A DNA stretch of 64,000 bases, taken from positions 186,001 through 250,000 of the forward strand of contig NZ_JAHESC010000001.1 in assembly GCF_018598185.1 (NCBI RefSeq), given 5' to 3'. The notes under the pieces were generated by a model. That model was given only the letters and a program-made list of their open reading frames with translations. It was not told the origin of the DNA and did no database searches. Of this stretch, positions 45,175 through 53,824 are shown piece by piece. Numbering within the stretch: position 1 is the first letter of the stretch; the number at the start of each line of letters is the position of its first letter. Position numbers and translations under genes: made by a program. The stretch comes from Dawidia soli (GTDB lineage Bacteria > Bacteroidota > Bacteroidia > Cytophagales > Cyclobacteriaceae).

Positions 45175-46233
45175 TCAGATAAAATCTATGTCGACATTCA
45201 GGGGGTAGCGCATGAGGTAACGCAAGGCCTGGTGTACGGTCAGGTCTTCAAAAAGCACCTGATACAGCGTGTTGGTGATGGGGGCCCGCACTTTGTAGTA
45301 GTCGGCACATTTCTTCACGATGCGGATGGTGTTGATACCCTCGGCCACCTCGTCCGTTGTCGCCAGGATCTCCTGCAGCGTTTCGCCTTTGGCCAGGCGC
45401 GAGCCGATGGAGAAGTTACGGCTCAACGAGCTGTTGCAGGTGGTGACCAGGTCGCCCACACCGGCCACTCCCAAAAAGGCCTTGGTGTTGCCACCCAGGG
45501 CACGGCCCAGGTAGATCATCTCCACCATGCCGCGGCTGATGAGCAGCCCTTTGGCATTCTCGCCATAGCCCAGGCCGCTCAGGGCGCCGGCAGCAATGGC
45601 GATGATATTCTTTAACACACCGGCAAGTTCTACGCCCACGGTGTCGTTGTTTCCATATACCTGGAAGTGGTCGTTGCGCAGCATGCGTTTGCCCAGCGAG
45701 ATCACTTCGTTGAAGTGGCTGGCAATAACGGTCGCGGCAGGGTGGCCCGCGGCCAGTTCTTTCGACAGGTTTGGTCCTGCCAGGCAGCCCACCCGCACGG
45801 CCACGCTTTCTTCCATGATCACTTCGCTCATGGTCTTTACCTGGCTGCGGTTCAGCTTGGCGGTATTCTCAATGCTCTGCCCATCGGGCAGCGTCAGGTC
45901 AAAGCCCTTGGTGCCGTGGATCAGAATATGATACGGATGCAGGTGCGGCGACAGCTGGCGAATGACCGACCGGAAGTGCTGCGACGGAACGATGGGAAAG
46001 ATCACATCACACGTGTTGGCGATTTCGGCCAGGTCGCTGGTAGCGCGCACGTTGGCGAGCATGGTATGCCCGCGGTTTTCACGATGGGTGTTGATATGCT
46101 CCACGGCCTGGGGATCGCGGGCATAGAGCAGCACCGGGCGGTGTTGTGCCAACAGGTTGGCCACCACACTACCAAAGTTGCCGGCGCCGATCACGCCAAC
46201 CGGTTTATCGTCAGATAAACTTTTCGAGGTCAT
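45175..46233 (-). CDS. gpsA: NAD(P)-dependent glycerol-3-phosphate dehydrogenase
   Basis: 352 residues from the ATG at 46233 (MTSKSLSDDKPVGVIGAGNFG); a TTG 9 bases upstream is possible. N-terminal Rossmann motif VIGAGNFGSVVANLLA, then VGCLAGPNLSKELAAGHPAA with a catalytic Lys, GVELAGVLKNIIAIAAGALSGLGYGENAKG, and GVAGVGDLVTTCNSSLSRNFSIG in the C-terminal helical domain. It makes sn-glycerol-3-phosphate from dihydroxyacetone phosphate for phospholipids. The gene overlaps the upstream acyltransferase gene by 23 bp, so substrate synthesis and use are translated together. Confidence 0.96.
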   Translation of the reverse strand: MTSKSLSDDKPVGVIGAGNFGSVVANLLAQHRPVLLYARDPQAVEHINTHRENRGHTMLANVRATSDLAEIANTCDVIFPIVPSQHFRSVIRQLSPHLHPYHILIHGTKGFDLTLPDGQSIENTAKLNRSQVKTMSEVIMEESVAVRVGCLAGPNLSKELAAGHPAATVIASHFNEVISLGKRMLRNDHFQVYGNNDTVGVELAGVLKNIIAIAAGALSGLGYGENAKGLLISRGMVEMIYLGRALGGNTKAFLGVAGVGDLVTTCNSSLSRNFSIGSRLAKGETLQEILATTDEVAEGINTIRIVKKCADYYKVRAPITNTLYQVLFEDLTVHQALRYLMRYPLNVDIDFI

Positions 46234-47905
46234 AGCCAACAAGCCGGTTGTGATAATAATACAGGGTGTTAAAGTCTTTGGTAATGACGTTGCCCTCTTT
46301 GTTGAGCAACAGCGGCCGCTTCAGGTGGAAGATTCCGACATTGTCGAGGCCGTGGCGGATCACCAGGTCGATATTGCCCTTCAGGTGGGTGGCATGGTAT
46401 ACCTTGCCCTCAGCCTTCAGTGCATAGATCTGTTTGCGCACGCGCTTGCAGGCCTCGCGGAATTCTTCATAGCGTATGACCTGGTCCTCTTCCGGCAGGC
46501 GCAGCAAGCCGAACAGGTCGAGCTTGGCGTGCATCTTCTGCCACATCTCGAATGCCACGAAGGCTACCAGGTGGCTGGCGAACACGCGGTTGATACGGTG
46601 ATACTCCGACACGATCTTCTGGCTGAGCATGCGGGTATATTCGTCTTCGCGTTGTTTGTCGATCGTGATCTGATTGTCGCTGACAAAGTAGTCGCGCGTG
46701 TCGATCACACGGCCCTGCGCGTCAAGGCTGTTGCCGTTGTCGTCTACGTAGTTGCCGATGATGTCGAGGCCGCGGCCGATCGACACCGAAATGTTCGAGC
46801 CCTTGGTAAAGAATTTAAAAAGGAACTGCAGCAACTGCCAGCTGCCATACTTGTCTTGCTCGGGCAGGTAACGCTCCTGGCCTTTTACCGACAGGTAGTC
46901 GTCGATCAGGTCGGGCGCTTCGAGCACGAAGTGGTAGTTCAGCGTGACCGGTACGATAAAGATCTTACGAACGTCTTCGCCCGGCGGTGTTTCCATATAG
47001 AGGCTGCGTTGCGCTTCGACGGTCGAGCTCAGCAAGCCCAGCTTCAATTGTTTTTCCAGCATGCCCGAGCGTGAACGGGTGCCTCCCGGGAAGAACAGGC
47101 TGTGCGCACCTTTCTGGATGGCAAGCGTCGAGTAGAGCTTGAGCGTTTCCAGGTAGGGCAGGTTCTTCTTACGCCGGTCGACCTTGTACGCCCCCAGGCT
47201 GTTCATGAAGTATGCAAAGATCTTGATGTTGAACAGGTTCAGTCCGGCGCCATAAATAAAGGCGGGCAGACCGAGCGAGTGGATCACCCAGCCGATGAGG
47301 ATAGAGTCCAGGTTGCTAAAGTGCGTGGGCACCATGATGACAGTGCCTTTGGAAGCCAGGTTGCGCAGGTGCTTTACCTTGCCCACAATGTGAATCTTGT
47401 CGCGCAGCGTATAGCGGTTGCGGAAGAAGGCCCCGAATTTTTTTACACGGGCGCCGTTCAGCAGGCGCGCGAACCAGAACTTGACGACCTCGCGGGTGAC
47501 CTTATACGAGCTGGCCTTGAAGTTGCCGGCAATTTCTTCGGCATAGCGCATCACGATGCGGCGCAGCAGTTCTTCGGCTTTGGGCTGCGCCTCTTCGGGC
47601 GGTTTGGCGTCGAGGCCCACGAGCTCGTCTTTGACAGAAGCCCAGAAGCGGGGCTCGTCTACAGGGTCTACACGCCAGCGGTTGCGCTTCATGCGCTGCT
47701 GCTCGCGGTACACGGTGGTCTGGAGCTCGTCGAGCAGCTGTTTGGTGGTAGGACGCAATTCCTTGATCTGGGCGATAGACTTCTGGGCCACGCTTTCGAT
47801 AAACTCCTTGCGGTTCTTGCTCAACTGGTATACCGGCCAATCGGGTATATCCTCCAGGATGGGCTTGTATTTCTTATTCTTATTTTTCTTTTCTACGACT
47901 TCCAT
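46211..47905 (-). CDS. Glycerol-3-phosphate acyltransferase, PlsB-like
   Basis: 564 residues. The acyltransferase block I is VPTHFSNLDS with His195-x4-Asp200, block II GAGLNLFNIKIFAYFMNSLG, block III FFPGGTRSRSGML (the usual EGTRS is GGTRS) and block IV IVPVTLNYHFVLEAPDLIDD. The long N-terminal region (1-165) is helical and charged, and the C-terminal 200 residues resemble the PlsB C-terminal domain. Probably transfers the first acyl chain to glycerol-3-phosphate at the inner membrane; it could also be a 1-acyl-G3P acyltransferase. It overlaps gpsA by 23 bp, which fits the first activity. Confidence 0.88.
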   Translation of the reverse strand: MEVVEKKNKNKKYKPILEDIPDWPVYQLSKNRKEFIESVAQKSIAQIKELRPTTKQLLDELQTTVYREQQRMKRNRWRVDPVDEPRFWASVKDELVGLDAKPPEEAQPKAEELLRRIVMRYAEEIAGNFKASSYKVTREVVKFWFARLLNGARVKKFGAFFRNRYTLRDKIHIVGKVKHLRNLASKGTVIMVPTHFSNLDSILIGWVIHSLGLPAFIYGAGLNLFNIKIFAYFMNSLGAYKVDRRKKNLPYLETLKLYSTLAIQKGAHSLFFPGGTRSRSGMLEKQLKLGLLSSTVEAQRSLYMETPPGEDVRKIFIVPVTLNYHFVLEAPDLIDDYLSVKGQERYLPEQDKYGSWQLLQFLFKFFTKGSNISVSIGRGLDIIGNYVDDNGNSLDAQGRVIDTRDYFVSDNQITIDKQREDEYTRMLSQKIVSEYHRINRVFASHLVAFVAFEMWQKMHAKLDLFGLLRLPEEDQVIRYEEFREACKRVRKQIYALKAEGKVYHATHLKGNIDLVIRHGLDNVGIFHLKRPLLLNKEGNVITKDFNTLYYYHNRLVGYDLEKFI

Positions 47906-47965
47906 CGGGGGTGCAAAATAAGTGAAAAGTTCGAGTTGTTGGAACCCCGGGGGGAGGGGATGGTT

Positions 47966-48208
47966 TTAGCCAATAGCTTGCAGCCGGGTACGGAAACTCG
48001 CGTTCATGGCGGCAAAACGGGCCAGCGTGTCCTGTATAAAGGCCTCATCCACCAGCGTATACAGGTCCGACTCCTGCAGGATATCGTATTCGGCCACCTT
48101 GAAGGTCTGCTCCAAAAGGCCGCTCTCAAACTTGATCAGGTACCGGTTATTCCAGGAAAAGATGGTGATTTTGCAATCAGGGTGTGGAATTTCGCCTACT
48201 ACACGCAT
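47966..48208 (-). CDS. Small conserved-looking hypothetical protein, 80 residues
   Basis: Starts MRVVGEIPHPDCKITIFSWN and continues NRYLIKFESGLLEQTFKVAE, SDLYTLVDEAFIQDTLARFA. Composition is that of a real soluble protein: a beta-rich first half and a helical second half. No family recognised. It lies 60 bp upstream of the acyltransferase gene on the same strand and may be the first gene of the lipid-synthesis operon. Confidence 0.75.
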   Translation of the reverse strand: MRVVGEIPHPDCKITIFSWNNRYLIKFESGLLEQTFKVAEYDILQESDLYTLVDEAFIQDTLARFAAMNASFRTRLQAIG

Positions 48209-48338
48209 GGGTCTTACGGATGTTTTATCGGTATGTGGGCCTTTGGCCCGATTGTTTCGGGAGCTGTTGTTTAACGATAAACCTAAAACTTTGAAACCCG
48301 AACTTCAAAGTAAATGTTAAATTGGAAAAAAATATGCC

Positions 48339-49895
48339 ATGCAAAGATACAGCATTTTGTGGGCGGACGATGAGATAGACTTGTTGAAACCGCATATCCT
48401 TTTCTTAGAACAGCGTGGCTACGACATCACCCCGGTGAACAATGCTACCGACGCCGTAGAGAAGTGTGATGAGAAGCATTTTGACGTCGTATTCCTGGAC
48501 GAGCACATGCCGGGCATGTCGGGCCTCGAGGCCCTGGCCCAGATAAAGACCAATAAGCCCAACCTCCCCGTGGTGATGATCACCAAAAACGAAGAGGAGC
48601 ATATCATGGAAGAGGCGATCGGCTCCAAGATCGCCGATTATCTGATAAAACCCCTGAATCCCAGCCAGATACTGCTGTCGGTCAAAAAGATCCTGGACAA
48701 CAAACGCCTCGTGATCGAGAAGACCAACCTGAACTACCAGCAGGAGTTTCGCAAGATCAGCATGGCCTTTATGGATGACATGAACCACGAACAGTGGGCC
48801 GACATCTATAAGAAGCTGGTGCACTGGGAGCTGCAAATGGACCAGCCCGACAACCAGGAGATGGGCGATGTGCTGGACATGCAGAAGACCGAAGCCAATG
48901 CCAACTTCGCCAGGTTCGTCATTCGCCAGTATGAGTCGTGGCTGAACGATACCAAGGCCGAGAAGCCGGTATTGTCGCACCAGCTCATGAAGCGCAAGAT
49001 TTTCCCGGAGCTGGGCAACAAGCCGGTGTTTATGGTGCTGATCGACAATCTGCGCATAGACCAATGGAAGGTGATCGAGCCGGTCATTGCCGAGTATTTT
49101 AATATCGAGAAAGAAGAGCATTATTATTCCATCCTGCCCACCACGACAGGCTATGCCCGGAATGCGATCTTTTCCGGCCAGATGCCCTCGGAGATGGCCA
49201 AGACCAACCCTGACCTGTGGGTAGGCGACGACGAGGAGGAGGGGAAGAACAATTTTGAGCAGGAGTTCCTGGCCAAGCAATTACGCCGGAACAACCTGAA
49301 TATCAAGATGTCCTACCACAAGATCAAAAACATGGAGGAGGGCCGCAGCCTGGCCGACACGGTCAACAATCTCTTCCAGAACGACCTGAACGTGATCGTG
49401 TACAACTTTGTGGATATGCTCTCGCACGCCCGCACCGACATGGCCATGATCCGCGAGCTGGCACCCGACGAATCGGCCTACCGGTCCATCACCAAGTCCT
49501 GGTTATTACATTCGCCTTTGCTGGACATCCTCAAGAAGATCGCCGAACGCGATGTGAAAGTGGTCATTACCACCGACCACGGCACCATCCGCGTAAAGCG
49601 GCCTTTCAAGATCATTGGCGACCGCACGGTGAACACCAATTTGCGCTATAAACAAGGCAAGAACCTGGGCTTTGACGGCGACAAGGTGATGCACGTCACA
49701 CGGCCGGAAAAGCTCTTTCTGCCAAAACTGAATGTTTCTACATCGTATGTCTTTGCGACCGAAGACCAGTTCTTTGCATACCCCAACAACTATAATTATT
49801 ACGTTAATTTCTATAAAGACACCTTCCAGCACGGGGGAATAAGCCTGGAAGAGATGATCATTCCTGTAATTTTCTTAACTTCGAAGAATGTGTGA
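48339..49895 (+). CDS. porX: PorX-type response regulator with PglZ domain
   Basis: 518 residues. Receiver domain (1-125): LWADDEIDLL with the acidic pair, phospho-acceptor Asp54 in VVFLDEHMPGMSG, MITKN and LIKPLNPSQIL. A helical linker leads to a PglZ/alkaline phosphatase-fold domain (about 205-510): VFMVLIDNLRIDQWKVIEP, SILPTTTGYARNAIFSGQMP, YNFVDMLSHARTDMAM and VVITTDHGTIRVKRP supply the metal ligands. PorX together with the kinase PorY regulates type IX secretion in Bacteroidota, and the phosphodiesterase-type domain acts on nucleotide signals. No por structural gene is in the window. Its TGA overlaps the tsaE start (TGATG). Confidence 0.93.
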   Translation: MQRYSILWADDEIDLLKPHILFLEQRGYDITPVNNATDAVEKCDEKHFDVVFLDEHMPGMSGLEALAQIKTNKPNLPVVMITKNEEEHIMEEAIGSKIADYLIKPLNPSQILLSVKKILDNKRLVIEKTNLNYQQEFRKISMAFMDDMNHEQWADIYKKLVHWELQMDQPDNQEMGDVLDMQKTEANANFARFVIRQYESWLNDTKAEKPVLSHQLMKRKIFPELGNKPVFMVLIDNLRIDQWKVIEPVIAEYFNIEKEEHYYSILPTTTGYARNAIFSGQMPSEMAKTNPDLWVGDDEEEGKNNFEQEFLAKQLRRNNLNIKMSYHKIKNMEEGRSLADTVNNLFQNDLNVIVYNFVDMLSHARTDMAMIRELAPDESAYRSITKSWLLHSPLLDILKKIAERDVKVVITTDHGTIRVKRPFKIIGDRTVNTNLRYKQGKNLGFDGDKVMHVTRPEKLFLPKLNVSTSYVFATEDQFFAYPNNYNYYVNFYKDTFQHGGISLEEMIIPVIFLTSKNV

Positions 49896-50356
49896 TGACC
49901 GGAGGGGGTAAGGTTTACCGCCACGTAGACCGGGAAGCATTGAAAGATGTCGGCGCGGCGATCGCCCGGCAAATGGAGCATGTACCGGTCTGGCTGTTTT
50001 ATGGCGAAATGGGGGCGGGGAAGACCACCCTTATAAAAGAGGTGTGCCGGGCACTCGGGGTGGAAGATGCGATGAGCAGTCCGAGCTTTTCGATCGTCAA
50101 CGAATACGCTGCCGGCATCGGCGTGGAAAAGGTCTTCCATTTTGACTTTTACAGGATCCGAAATGAAGCAGAAGCTTTTGATATTGGCGCGGAAGAATAC
50201 TTTTATTCGGGCTATCCCTGTTTGGTGGAGTGGCCCGAAAAGATACCCGGCCTGATACCCCCAAAAGCAGCCTCCGTAACCCTCTCCATTGATAACGAAA
50301 CACAACGTACTATAGCGATTTCTATACATGACCGAGAAGAAGAAAACGGGCTTTGA
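49895..50356 (+). CDS. tsaE: tRNA threonylcarbamoyladenosine biosynthesis ATPase TsaE
   Basis: 153 residues from the ATG at 49895 (a GTG one codon earlier is also possible). P-loop LFYGEMGAGKTTLIKEVCRA, SSPSFSIVNEY switch segment, FHFDFYRIRNEAEAFDIG and CLVEWPEKIPGLIP are all family hallmarks. TsaE works with TsaB and TsaD to make t6A37 in tRNAs reading ANN codons. Its start overlaps porX and its 3' end overlaps ald by 29 bp. Confidence 0.95.
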   Translation: MTGGGKVYRHVDREALKDVGAAIARQMEHVPVWLFYGEMGAGKTTLIKEVCRALGVEDAMSSPSFSIVNEYAAGIGVEKVFHFDFYRIRNEAEAFDIGAEEYFYSGYPCLVEWPEKIPGLIPPKAASVTLSIDNETQRTIAISIHDREEENGL

Positions 50357-51551
50357 AGCGCTTGCCAAGAGCAGCCTGGTTCCGCAGGAGCAGACGCTGG
50401 AAGTCCGGAAGCGCAGACACGCTTTTTTTATTGGCCTGCCCAAAGAAATATCTTTACAAGAGAACCGTATTAGCCTGACGCCCGATGCCGTGGCATTGTT
50501 GGTTGCCAACGGGCACGATGTGTGGGTTGAAACCAAAGCCGGTCTCGGGTCAAAATTCACCGACAAACAGTATAGCGACGCCGGTGCAAAGATCGTCTAT
50601 TCGCCGCAGGAAGTATACCAGGCCGATGTCATTCTCAAGATCGAGCCGCCTACCTCCGAGGAGATCGAGCTGATGCACGCCGGCCAGACATTGATCTCGG
50701 CACTACAGCTCGGGCACCTGCGGGTGGAAAGTCTGCAAGGTCTCCTGAAAAAGAAAGTAACGGCGCTGGCGTACGAATTTATCGAAGACAAGGTAGGGGG
50801 CATGCCCATCATCCGCGCCATGAGCGAGATCGCCGGCAGCACGGTCATGCTCATCGCCTCCGAATACCTTAGCACCAACAACAACGGCAAAGGCATTATC
50901 CTGGGGGGCATCACCGGCGTGCCGCCCACCAAGGTACTGATCATCGGCGCCGGCACCGTGGCCGAATACGCCGCCCGCGCCGCCCTGGGACTCGGTGCGG
51001 AAGTACAGATCTACGACAACCATCTCTACAAGCTGCGCCGCATCAAACACCTGCTGGGCCAGCAAGTATATACCTCTACGATCGATACGTATACGTTGGG
51101 AGACGCCCTGAAGACAGCCGACGTTGTGATCGGCGCCCTGCGCGCAGAAAAAGGCCGCGCCCGGCAAGTCATCACCGAAGAAATGGTGAGCCGCATGAAG
51201 TCCGACTCCCTGATCATCGACCTGAGCATCGATCAGGGAGGGTGCATCGAGACTTCTGAGATCACCACGTTGAGCAAACCGGTATTCCGAAAGCACGATG
51301 TAATTCACTATTGTGTTCCCAACGTAGCGTCACGCGTAGCCCACACGGCCACCAACGCGCTGAGCAATATCTTTACGCCTACCATTTTGCGCGCAGCCGA
51401 GGAAGGCGGCGTGGAGGCCATGATCTTCTCGCACAAATGGTTCATGAAAGGTGTGTACACCTATAAAGGCGGTCTGACAAACGAAAACGTAGCCCGTAAG
51501 TTCGGGTTGAAGTACAAGAACATCGAGCTGTTAATGGCCGCGCGATTTTAA
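50328..51551 (+). CDS. ald: Alanine dehydrogenase
   Basis: 407 residues. After about 32 extra N-terminal residues the family start FFIGLPKEISLQENRISLTP appears, then QLGHLRVESL, ALAYEFIEDKVGGMPIIRAM, the Rossmann motif VLIIGAGTVAEYAARAALG, DLSIDQGGCIETSEITT and HYCVPNVASRVAHTATNALS. It interconverts alanine and pyruvate plus ammonia with NAD. The N-terminal extension is longer than in Bacillus Ald. It overlaps tsaE by 29 bp, so porX, tsaE and ald form one transcription unit ended by a strong terminator. Confidence 0.93.
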   Translation: MTEKKKTGFEALAKSSLVPQEQTLEVRKRRHAFFIGLPKEISLQENRISLTPDAVALLVANGHDVWVETKAGLGSKFTDKQYSDAGAKIVYSPQEVYQADVILKIEPPTSEEIELMHAGQTLISALQLGHLRVESLQGLLKKKVTALAYEFIEDKVGGMPIIRAMSEIAGSTVMLIASEYLSTNNNGKGIILGGITGVPPTKVLIIGAGTVAEYAARAALGLGAEVQIYDNHLYKLRRIKHLLGQQVYTSTIDTYTLGDALKTADVVIGALRAEKGRARQVITEEMVSRMKSDSLIIDLSIDQGGCIETSEITTLSKPVFRKHDVIHYCVPNVASRVAHTATNALSNIFTPTILRAAEEGGVEAMIFSHKWFMKGVYTYKGGLTNENVARKFGLKYKNIELLMAARF

Positions 51552-51569
51552 CGTCAGCGGCCTATAAAA

Positions 51570-51603
51570 CAAAGAAGGGTGTCTATACAGGCACCCTTCT
51601 TTG
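51570..51603. terminator. Bidirectional terminator between ald and the secreted-protein gene
   Basis: Stem AAAGAAGGGTG / CACCCTTCTTT with a 10-base loop, usable by ald (plus) and by the minus-strand gene ending at 51620. Confidence 0.85.
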
Positions 51604-51619
51604 TGAAATGCCTATTCGT

Positions 51620-52402
51620 TTATTCCAATTCTTTCAATGCGTTGTTCAGGGCTTCCTGCAGGTCGGCCTGGGGCAACGACGACTTCAATCCACTCGTCAG
51701 GAAGTTCGGCACTTTCTCGCCACGGGCGATCTTGTTCTTGATCTCTGTGATCATCTCGATCGTGCTTTCCTTACCTTCGAATGCCTGGTAGCTCTTCACC
51801 TTCTCCTCCAATACGTCCCACGAGCTGATCTTCTTTACTTGCTCCACGCGGGTGGCTACGGCCTTCTCGCGGGCCTGTGTACGTTGCTCGATGCACTGGT
51901 TGTATTCATCGATGATCGCGTCCAGGTCTTTCTTGGACAGCATGCCGTTCTCGACTTTGGCCGATACCTCTTCGCAATCGTCCAGGAAGCGGGTCATGAT
52001 CTTTTTAAAGCTCAGGTTGGGGATCTCGGTGCTTTCACCGTCTTTTTTCATCAGGAAGCGGCCGTCGTACGACGTCTGGTTTTCCATCTGGAAAGCGTAC
52101 AGGGTAGCATAGCCGTCTTTCAACACCTTCATAAAGGTGTAGCCTTGGGGGCCCTTTACCGGGCGATAGGTGTCACCTTTGAAGGTGTAGTATTTCACTT
52201 GCAGCAGGGGTACAGTGGTTTTCTTTTTGTCGGGACCTGTCACCTGTATTTTTTTGTCGGGGCCAAAGGCCAGGGGTTTGAGGGTACCGGTAAGGGTTTC
52301 TCCTTTGATGGTCACGACATGGTCGTCCTGGGCGGACAAAAACAGGGACGAAAGCATTAAAAGGAAGAAGAGTACGATGTGGATAATGCCAAATTTGTTC
52401 AT
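51620..52402 (-). CDS. Secreted protein of unknown function
   Basis: 260 residues from MNKFGIIHIVLFFLLMLSSL, signal peptide ending SAQ; the 25 codons upstream in frame are not used. The first half of the mature protein looks beta-rich (VVTIKGETLTGTLKPLAFGP, then TVPLLQVKYYTFKGDTYRPV), the second half helical and Lys/Glu-rich (KKDLDAIIDEYNQCIEQRTQ). The opening part resembles small beta-domains seen in many Bacteroidota exported proteins, but no family can be named. Probably periplasmic. Confidence 0.78.
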   Translation of the reverse strand: MNKFGIIHIVLFFLLMLSSLFLSAQDDHVVTIKGETLTGTLKPLAFGPDKKIQVTGPDKKKTTVPLLQVKYYTFKGDTYRPVKGPQGYTFMKVLKDGYATLYAFQMENQTSYDGRFLMKKDGESTEIPNLSFKKIMTRFLDDCEEVSAKVENGMLSKKDLDAIIDEYNQCIEQRTQAREKAVATRVEQVKKISSWDVLEEKVKSYQAFEGKESTIEMITEIKNKIARGEKVPNFLTSGLKSSLPQADLQEALNNALKELE

Positions 52403-52530
52403 GTGTAGGTTGTTCTGACTTCGAAAGATAGAACGAATTCGGGAAATTACTATTGCCCGGACCGGAGGGCGCCACATTGCAAAAACACATTTCTTAAACG
52501 TTATTGCGGCCGAAATGACGACACACTGTT

Positions 52531-53409
52531 ATGGTCAATTATAACCCGAAAACCTGGTTTAAGCTCATTATTCACTCTTACAGCCGGCATGTACTGAAAA
52601 CCATGCTGCCGGCCCTGCTGTTCCTGACCGGCTTCGCAAGCCTGGTGTGTTACGCCATTTTGGATCATTTCGATCTGAAAGCCAGCCAGTTCCCCGGCAC
52701 TCCGGCCGTCCATTCACTGTTGGGTATCGTGTTGGGTCTGTTCCTGGTGTTCCGCACCAATTCGGCCTACGACCGCTGGTGGGACGGGCGCCGTATGTGG
52801 GGTGGGATCGTAAACAGCACCCGCAACCTGGCGCTGAAGCTCAACGCCTACCTGCCGAAAGAAGAGCACGACGAGCGGGCCTGGTTTGCCAAGATGATCC
52901 CCAACTTTGTCTTTGCCATGAAAGAGAACCTGCGGCAGGGCGTGCAATTTGCCGAGCTGGAAGAGGCCGATGACCGCCTGATCCCCGAACTGAAAAAGTT
53001 CAAGCATAAACCCAATGGCATCTCGGGCATGTTGTATACCCGTATCAATACACTCTATAAAAACGACAAGCTCACGGGCGATCATCTCATCAACCTGGAC
53101 AAAGAGCTCAAAGACTTTATTGACCTGATGGGCGGTTGCGAGCGTATCAAGAACACACCGATACCGTACTCGTATTCGATGTTCATCAAGAAATTTATTT
53201 TTATATACCTCATCACGCTGCCGTTTGGTTTTGTCACAACGCTGGGGTATGTCACCATTCCTACCGTGATGCTCGTGTCCTATGTATTGCTGAGTGTCGA
53301 GCTGATTGCCGAGGAGATTGAAGATCCCTTTGGACGGGACGTCAACGACCTGCCGACCGATGAGCTGGCCAAGCGCATCCGCGATAACATACGGGAAATA
53401 TTGTTATAA
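52531..53409 (+). CDS. Bestrophin-like anion channel family protein
   Basis: 292 residues, four transmembrane regions. Bestrophin/UPF0187 signatures: LPALLFLTGFASLVCY, FRTNSAYDRWWDGRRMWGGI with the conserved NxAYxRWWxxR motif, STRNLALKLNAYL, CERIKNTPIPYSYSMFIK and the ELIAEEIEDPFGRDVNDLP segment. Bacterial members form inner-membrane ion channels. Single gene, divergent from the secreted-protein gene. Confidence 0.93.
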   Translation: MVNYNPKTWFKLIIHSYSRHVLKTMLPALLFLTGFASLVCYAILDHFDLKASQFPGTPAVHSLLGIVLGLFLVFRTNSAYDRWWDGRRMWGGIVNSTRNLALKLNAYLPKEEHDERAWFAKMIPNFVFAMKENLRQGVQFAELEEADDRLIPELKKFKHKPNGISGMLYTRINTLYKNDKLTGDHLINLDKELKDFIDLMGGCERIKNTPIPYSYSMFIKKFIFIYLITLPFGFVTTLGYVTIPTVMLVSYVLLSVELIAEEIEDPFGRDVNDLPTDELAKRIRDNIREILL

Positions 53410-53504
53410 TCTTTTTAATAAGATCAGCCATATCCTTACGCAGCACAGGCACGCGTTACACCTATACATGATTTAGCTGTTCCAACGTGTAATGCAGCAC
53501 ACGC

Positions 53505-53627
53505 TTAGAAGACCGTACTGATAATGAAATACAAGATGATCATCAGGATCAGCGAGGCGTACATAATAAGGTCTACCCGCACATAGGGTTTGTACTGCCG
53601 GTACATATCGCGAAGCTTCCTGAACAT
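53505..53627 (-). CDS. 40-residue membrane microprotein
   Basis: From the ATG at 53627 the minus strand encodes MFRKLRDMYRQYKPYVRVDL followed by IMYASLILMIILYFIISTVF and TAA at 53505. A basic, aromatic N-terminal half (about 20 residues) precedes one clear transmembrane helix, the layout of a small inner-membrane protein with a cytoplasmic positively charged N terminus. It is the only plausible gene in the 415 bp between the bestrophin and receptor genes. A 112-residue frame over the same bases in another phase has no such order. No family recognised. Confidence 0.7.
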   Translation of the reverse strand: MFRKLRDMYRQYKPYVRVDLIMYASLILMIILYFIISTVF

Positions 53628-53824
53628 GATTACAATCGATTGTTTTGCGTGTTAATGAAGGGTCGGTGTAAAAATACCGATAATTATGCTGTATTGCCGG
53701 GCAACAATTTTTTTCTTTTTCCGTCTTAGTACTTTTCGCCCCGTAATCCTGAATAAAAAATTCCGACACACGTAGGGGGCAATCACCGATTGATTGTCTA
53801 ACGCTTAACAAACCTTAATAACAC

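Noticed and set aside
53473-53811. 112-residue frame on the minus strand between bestrophin and receptor genes
   Set aside because: It has no hydrophobic or domain pattern and its phase conflicts with the much better 40-residue membrane frame at 53505-53627.
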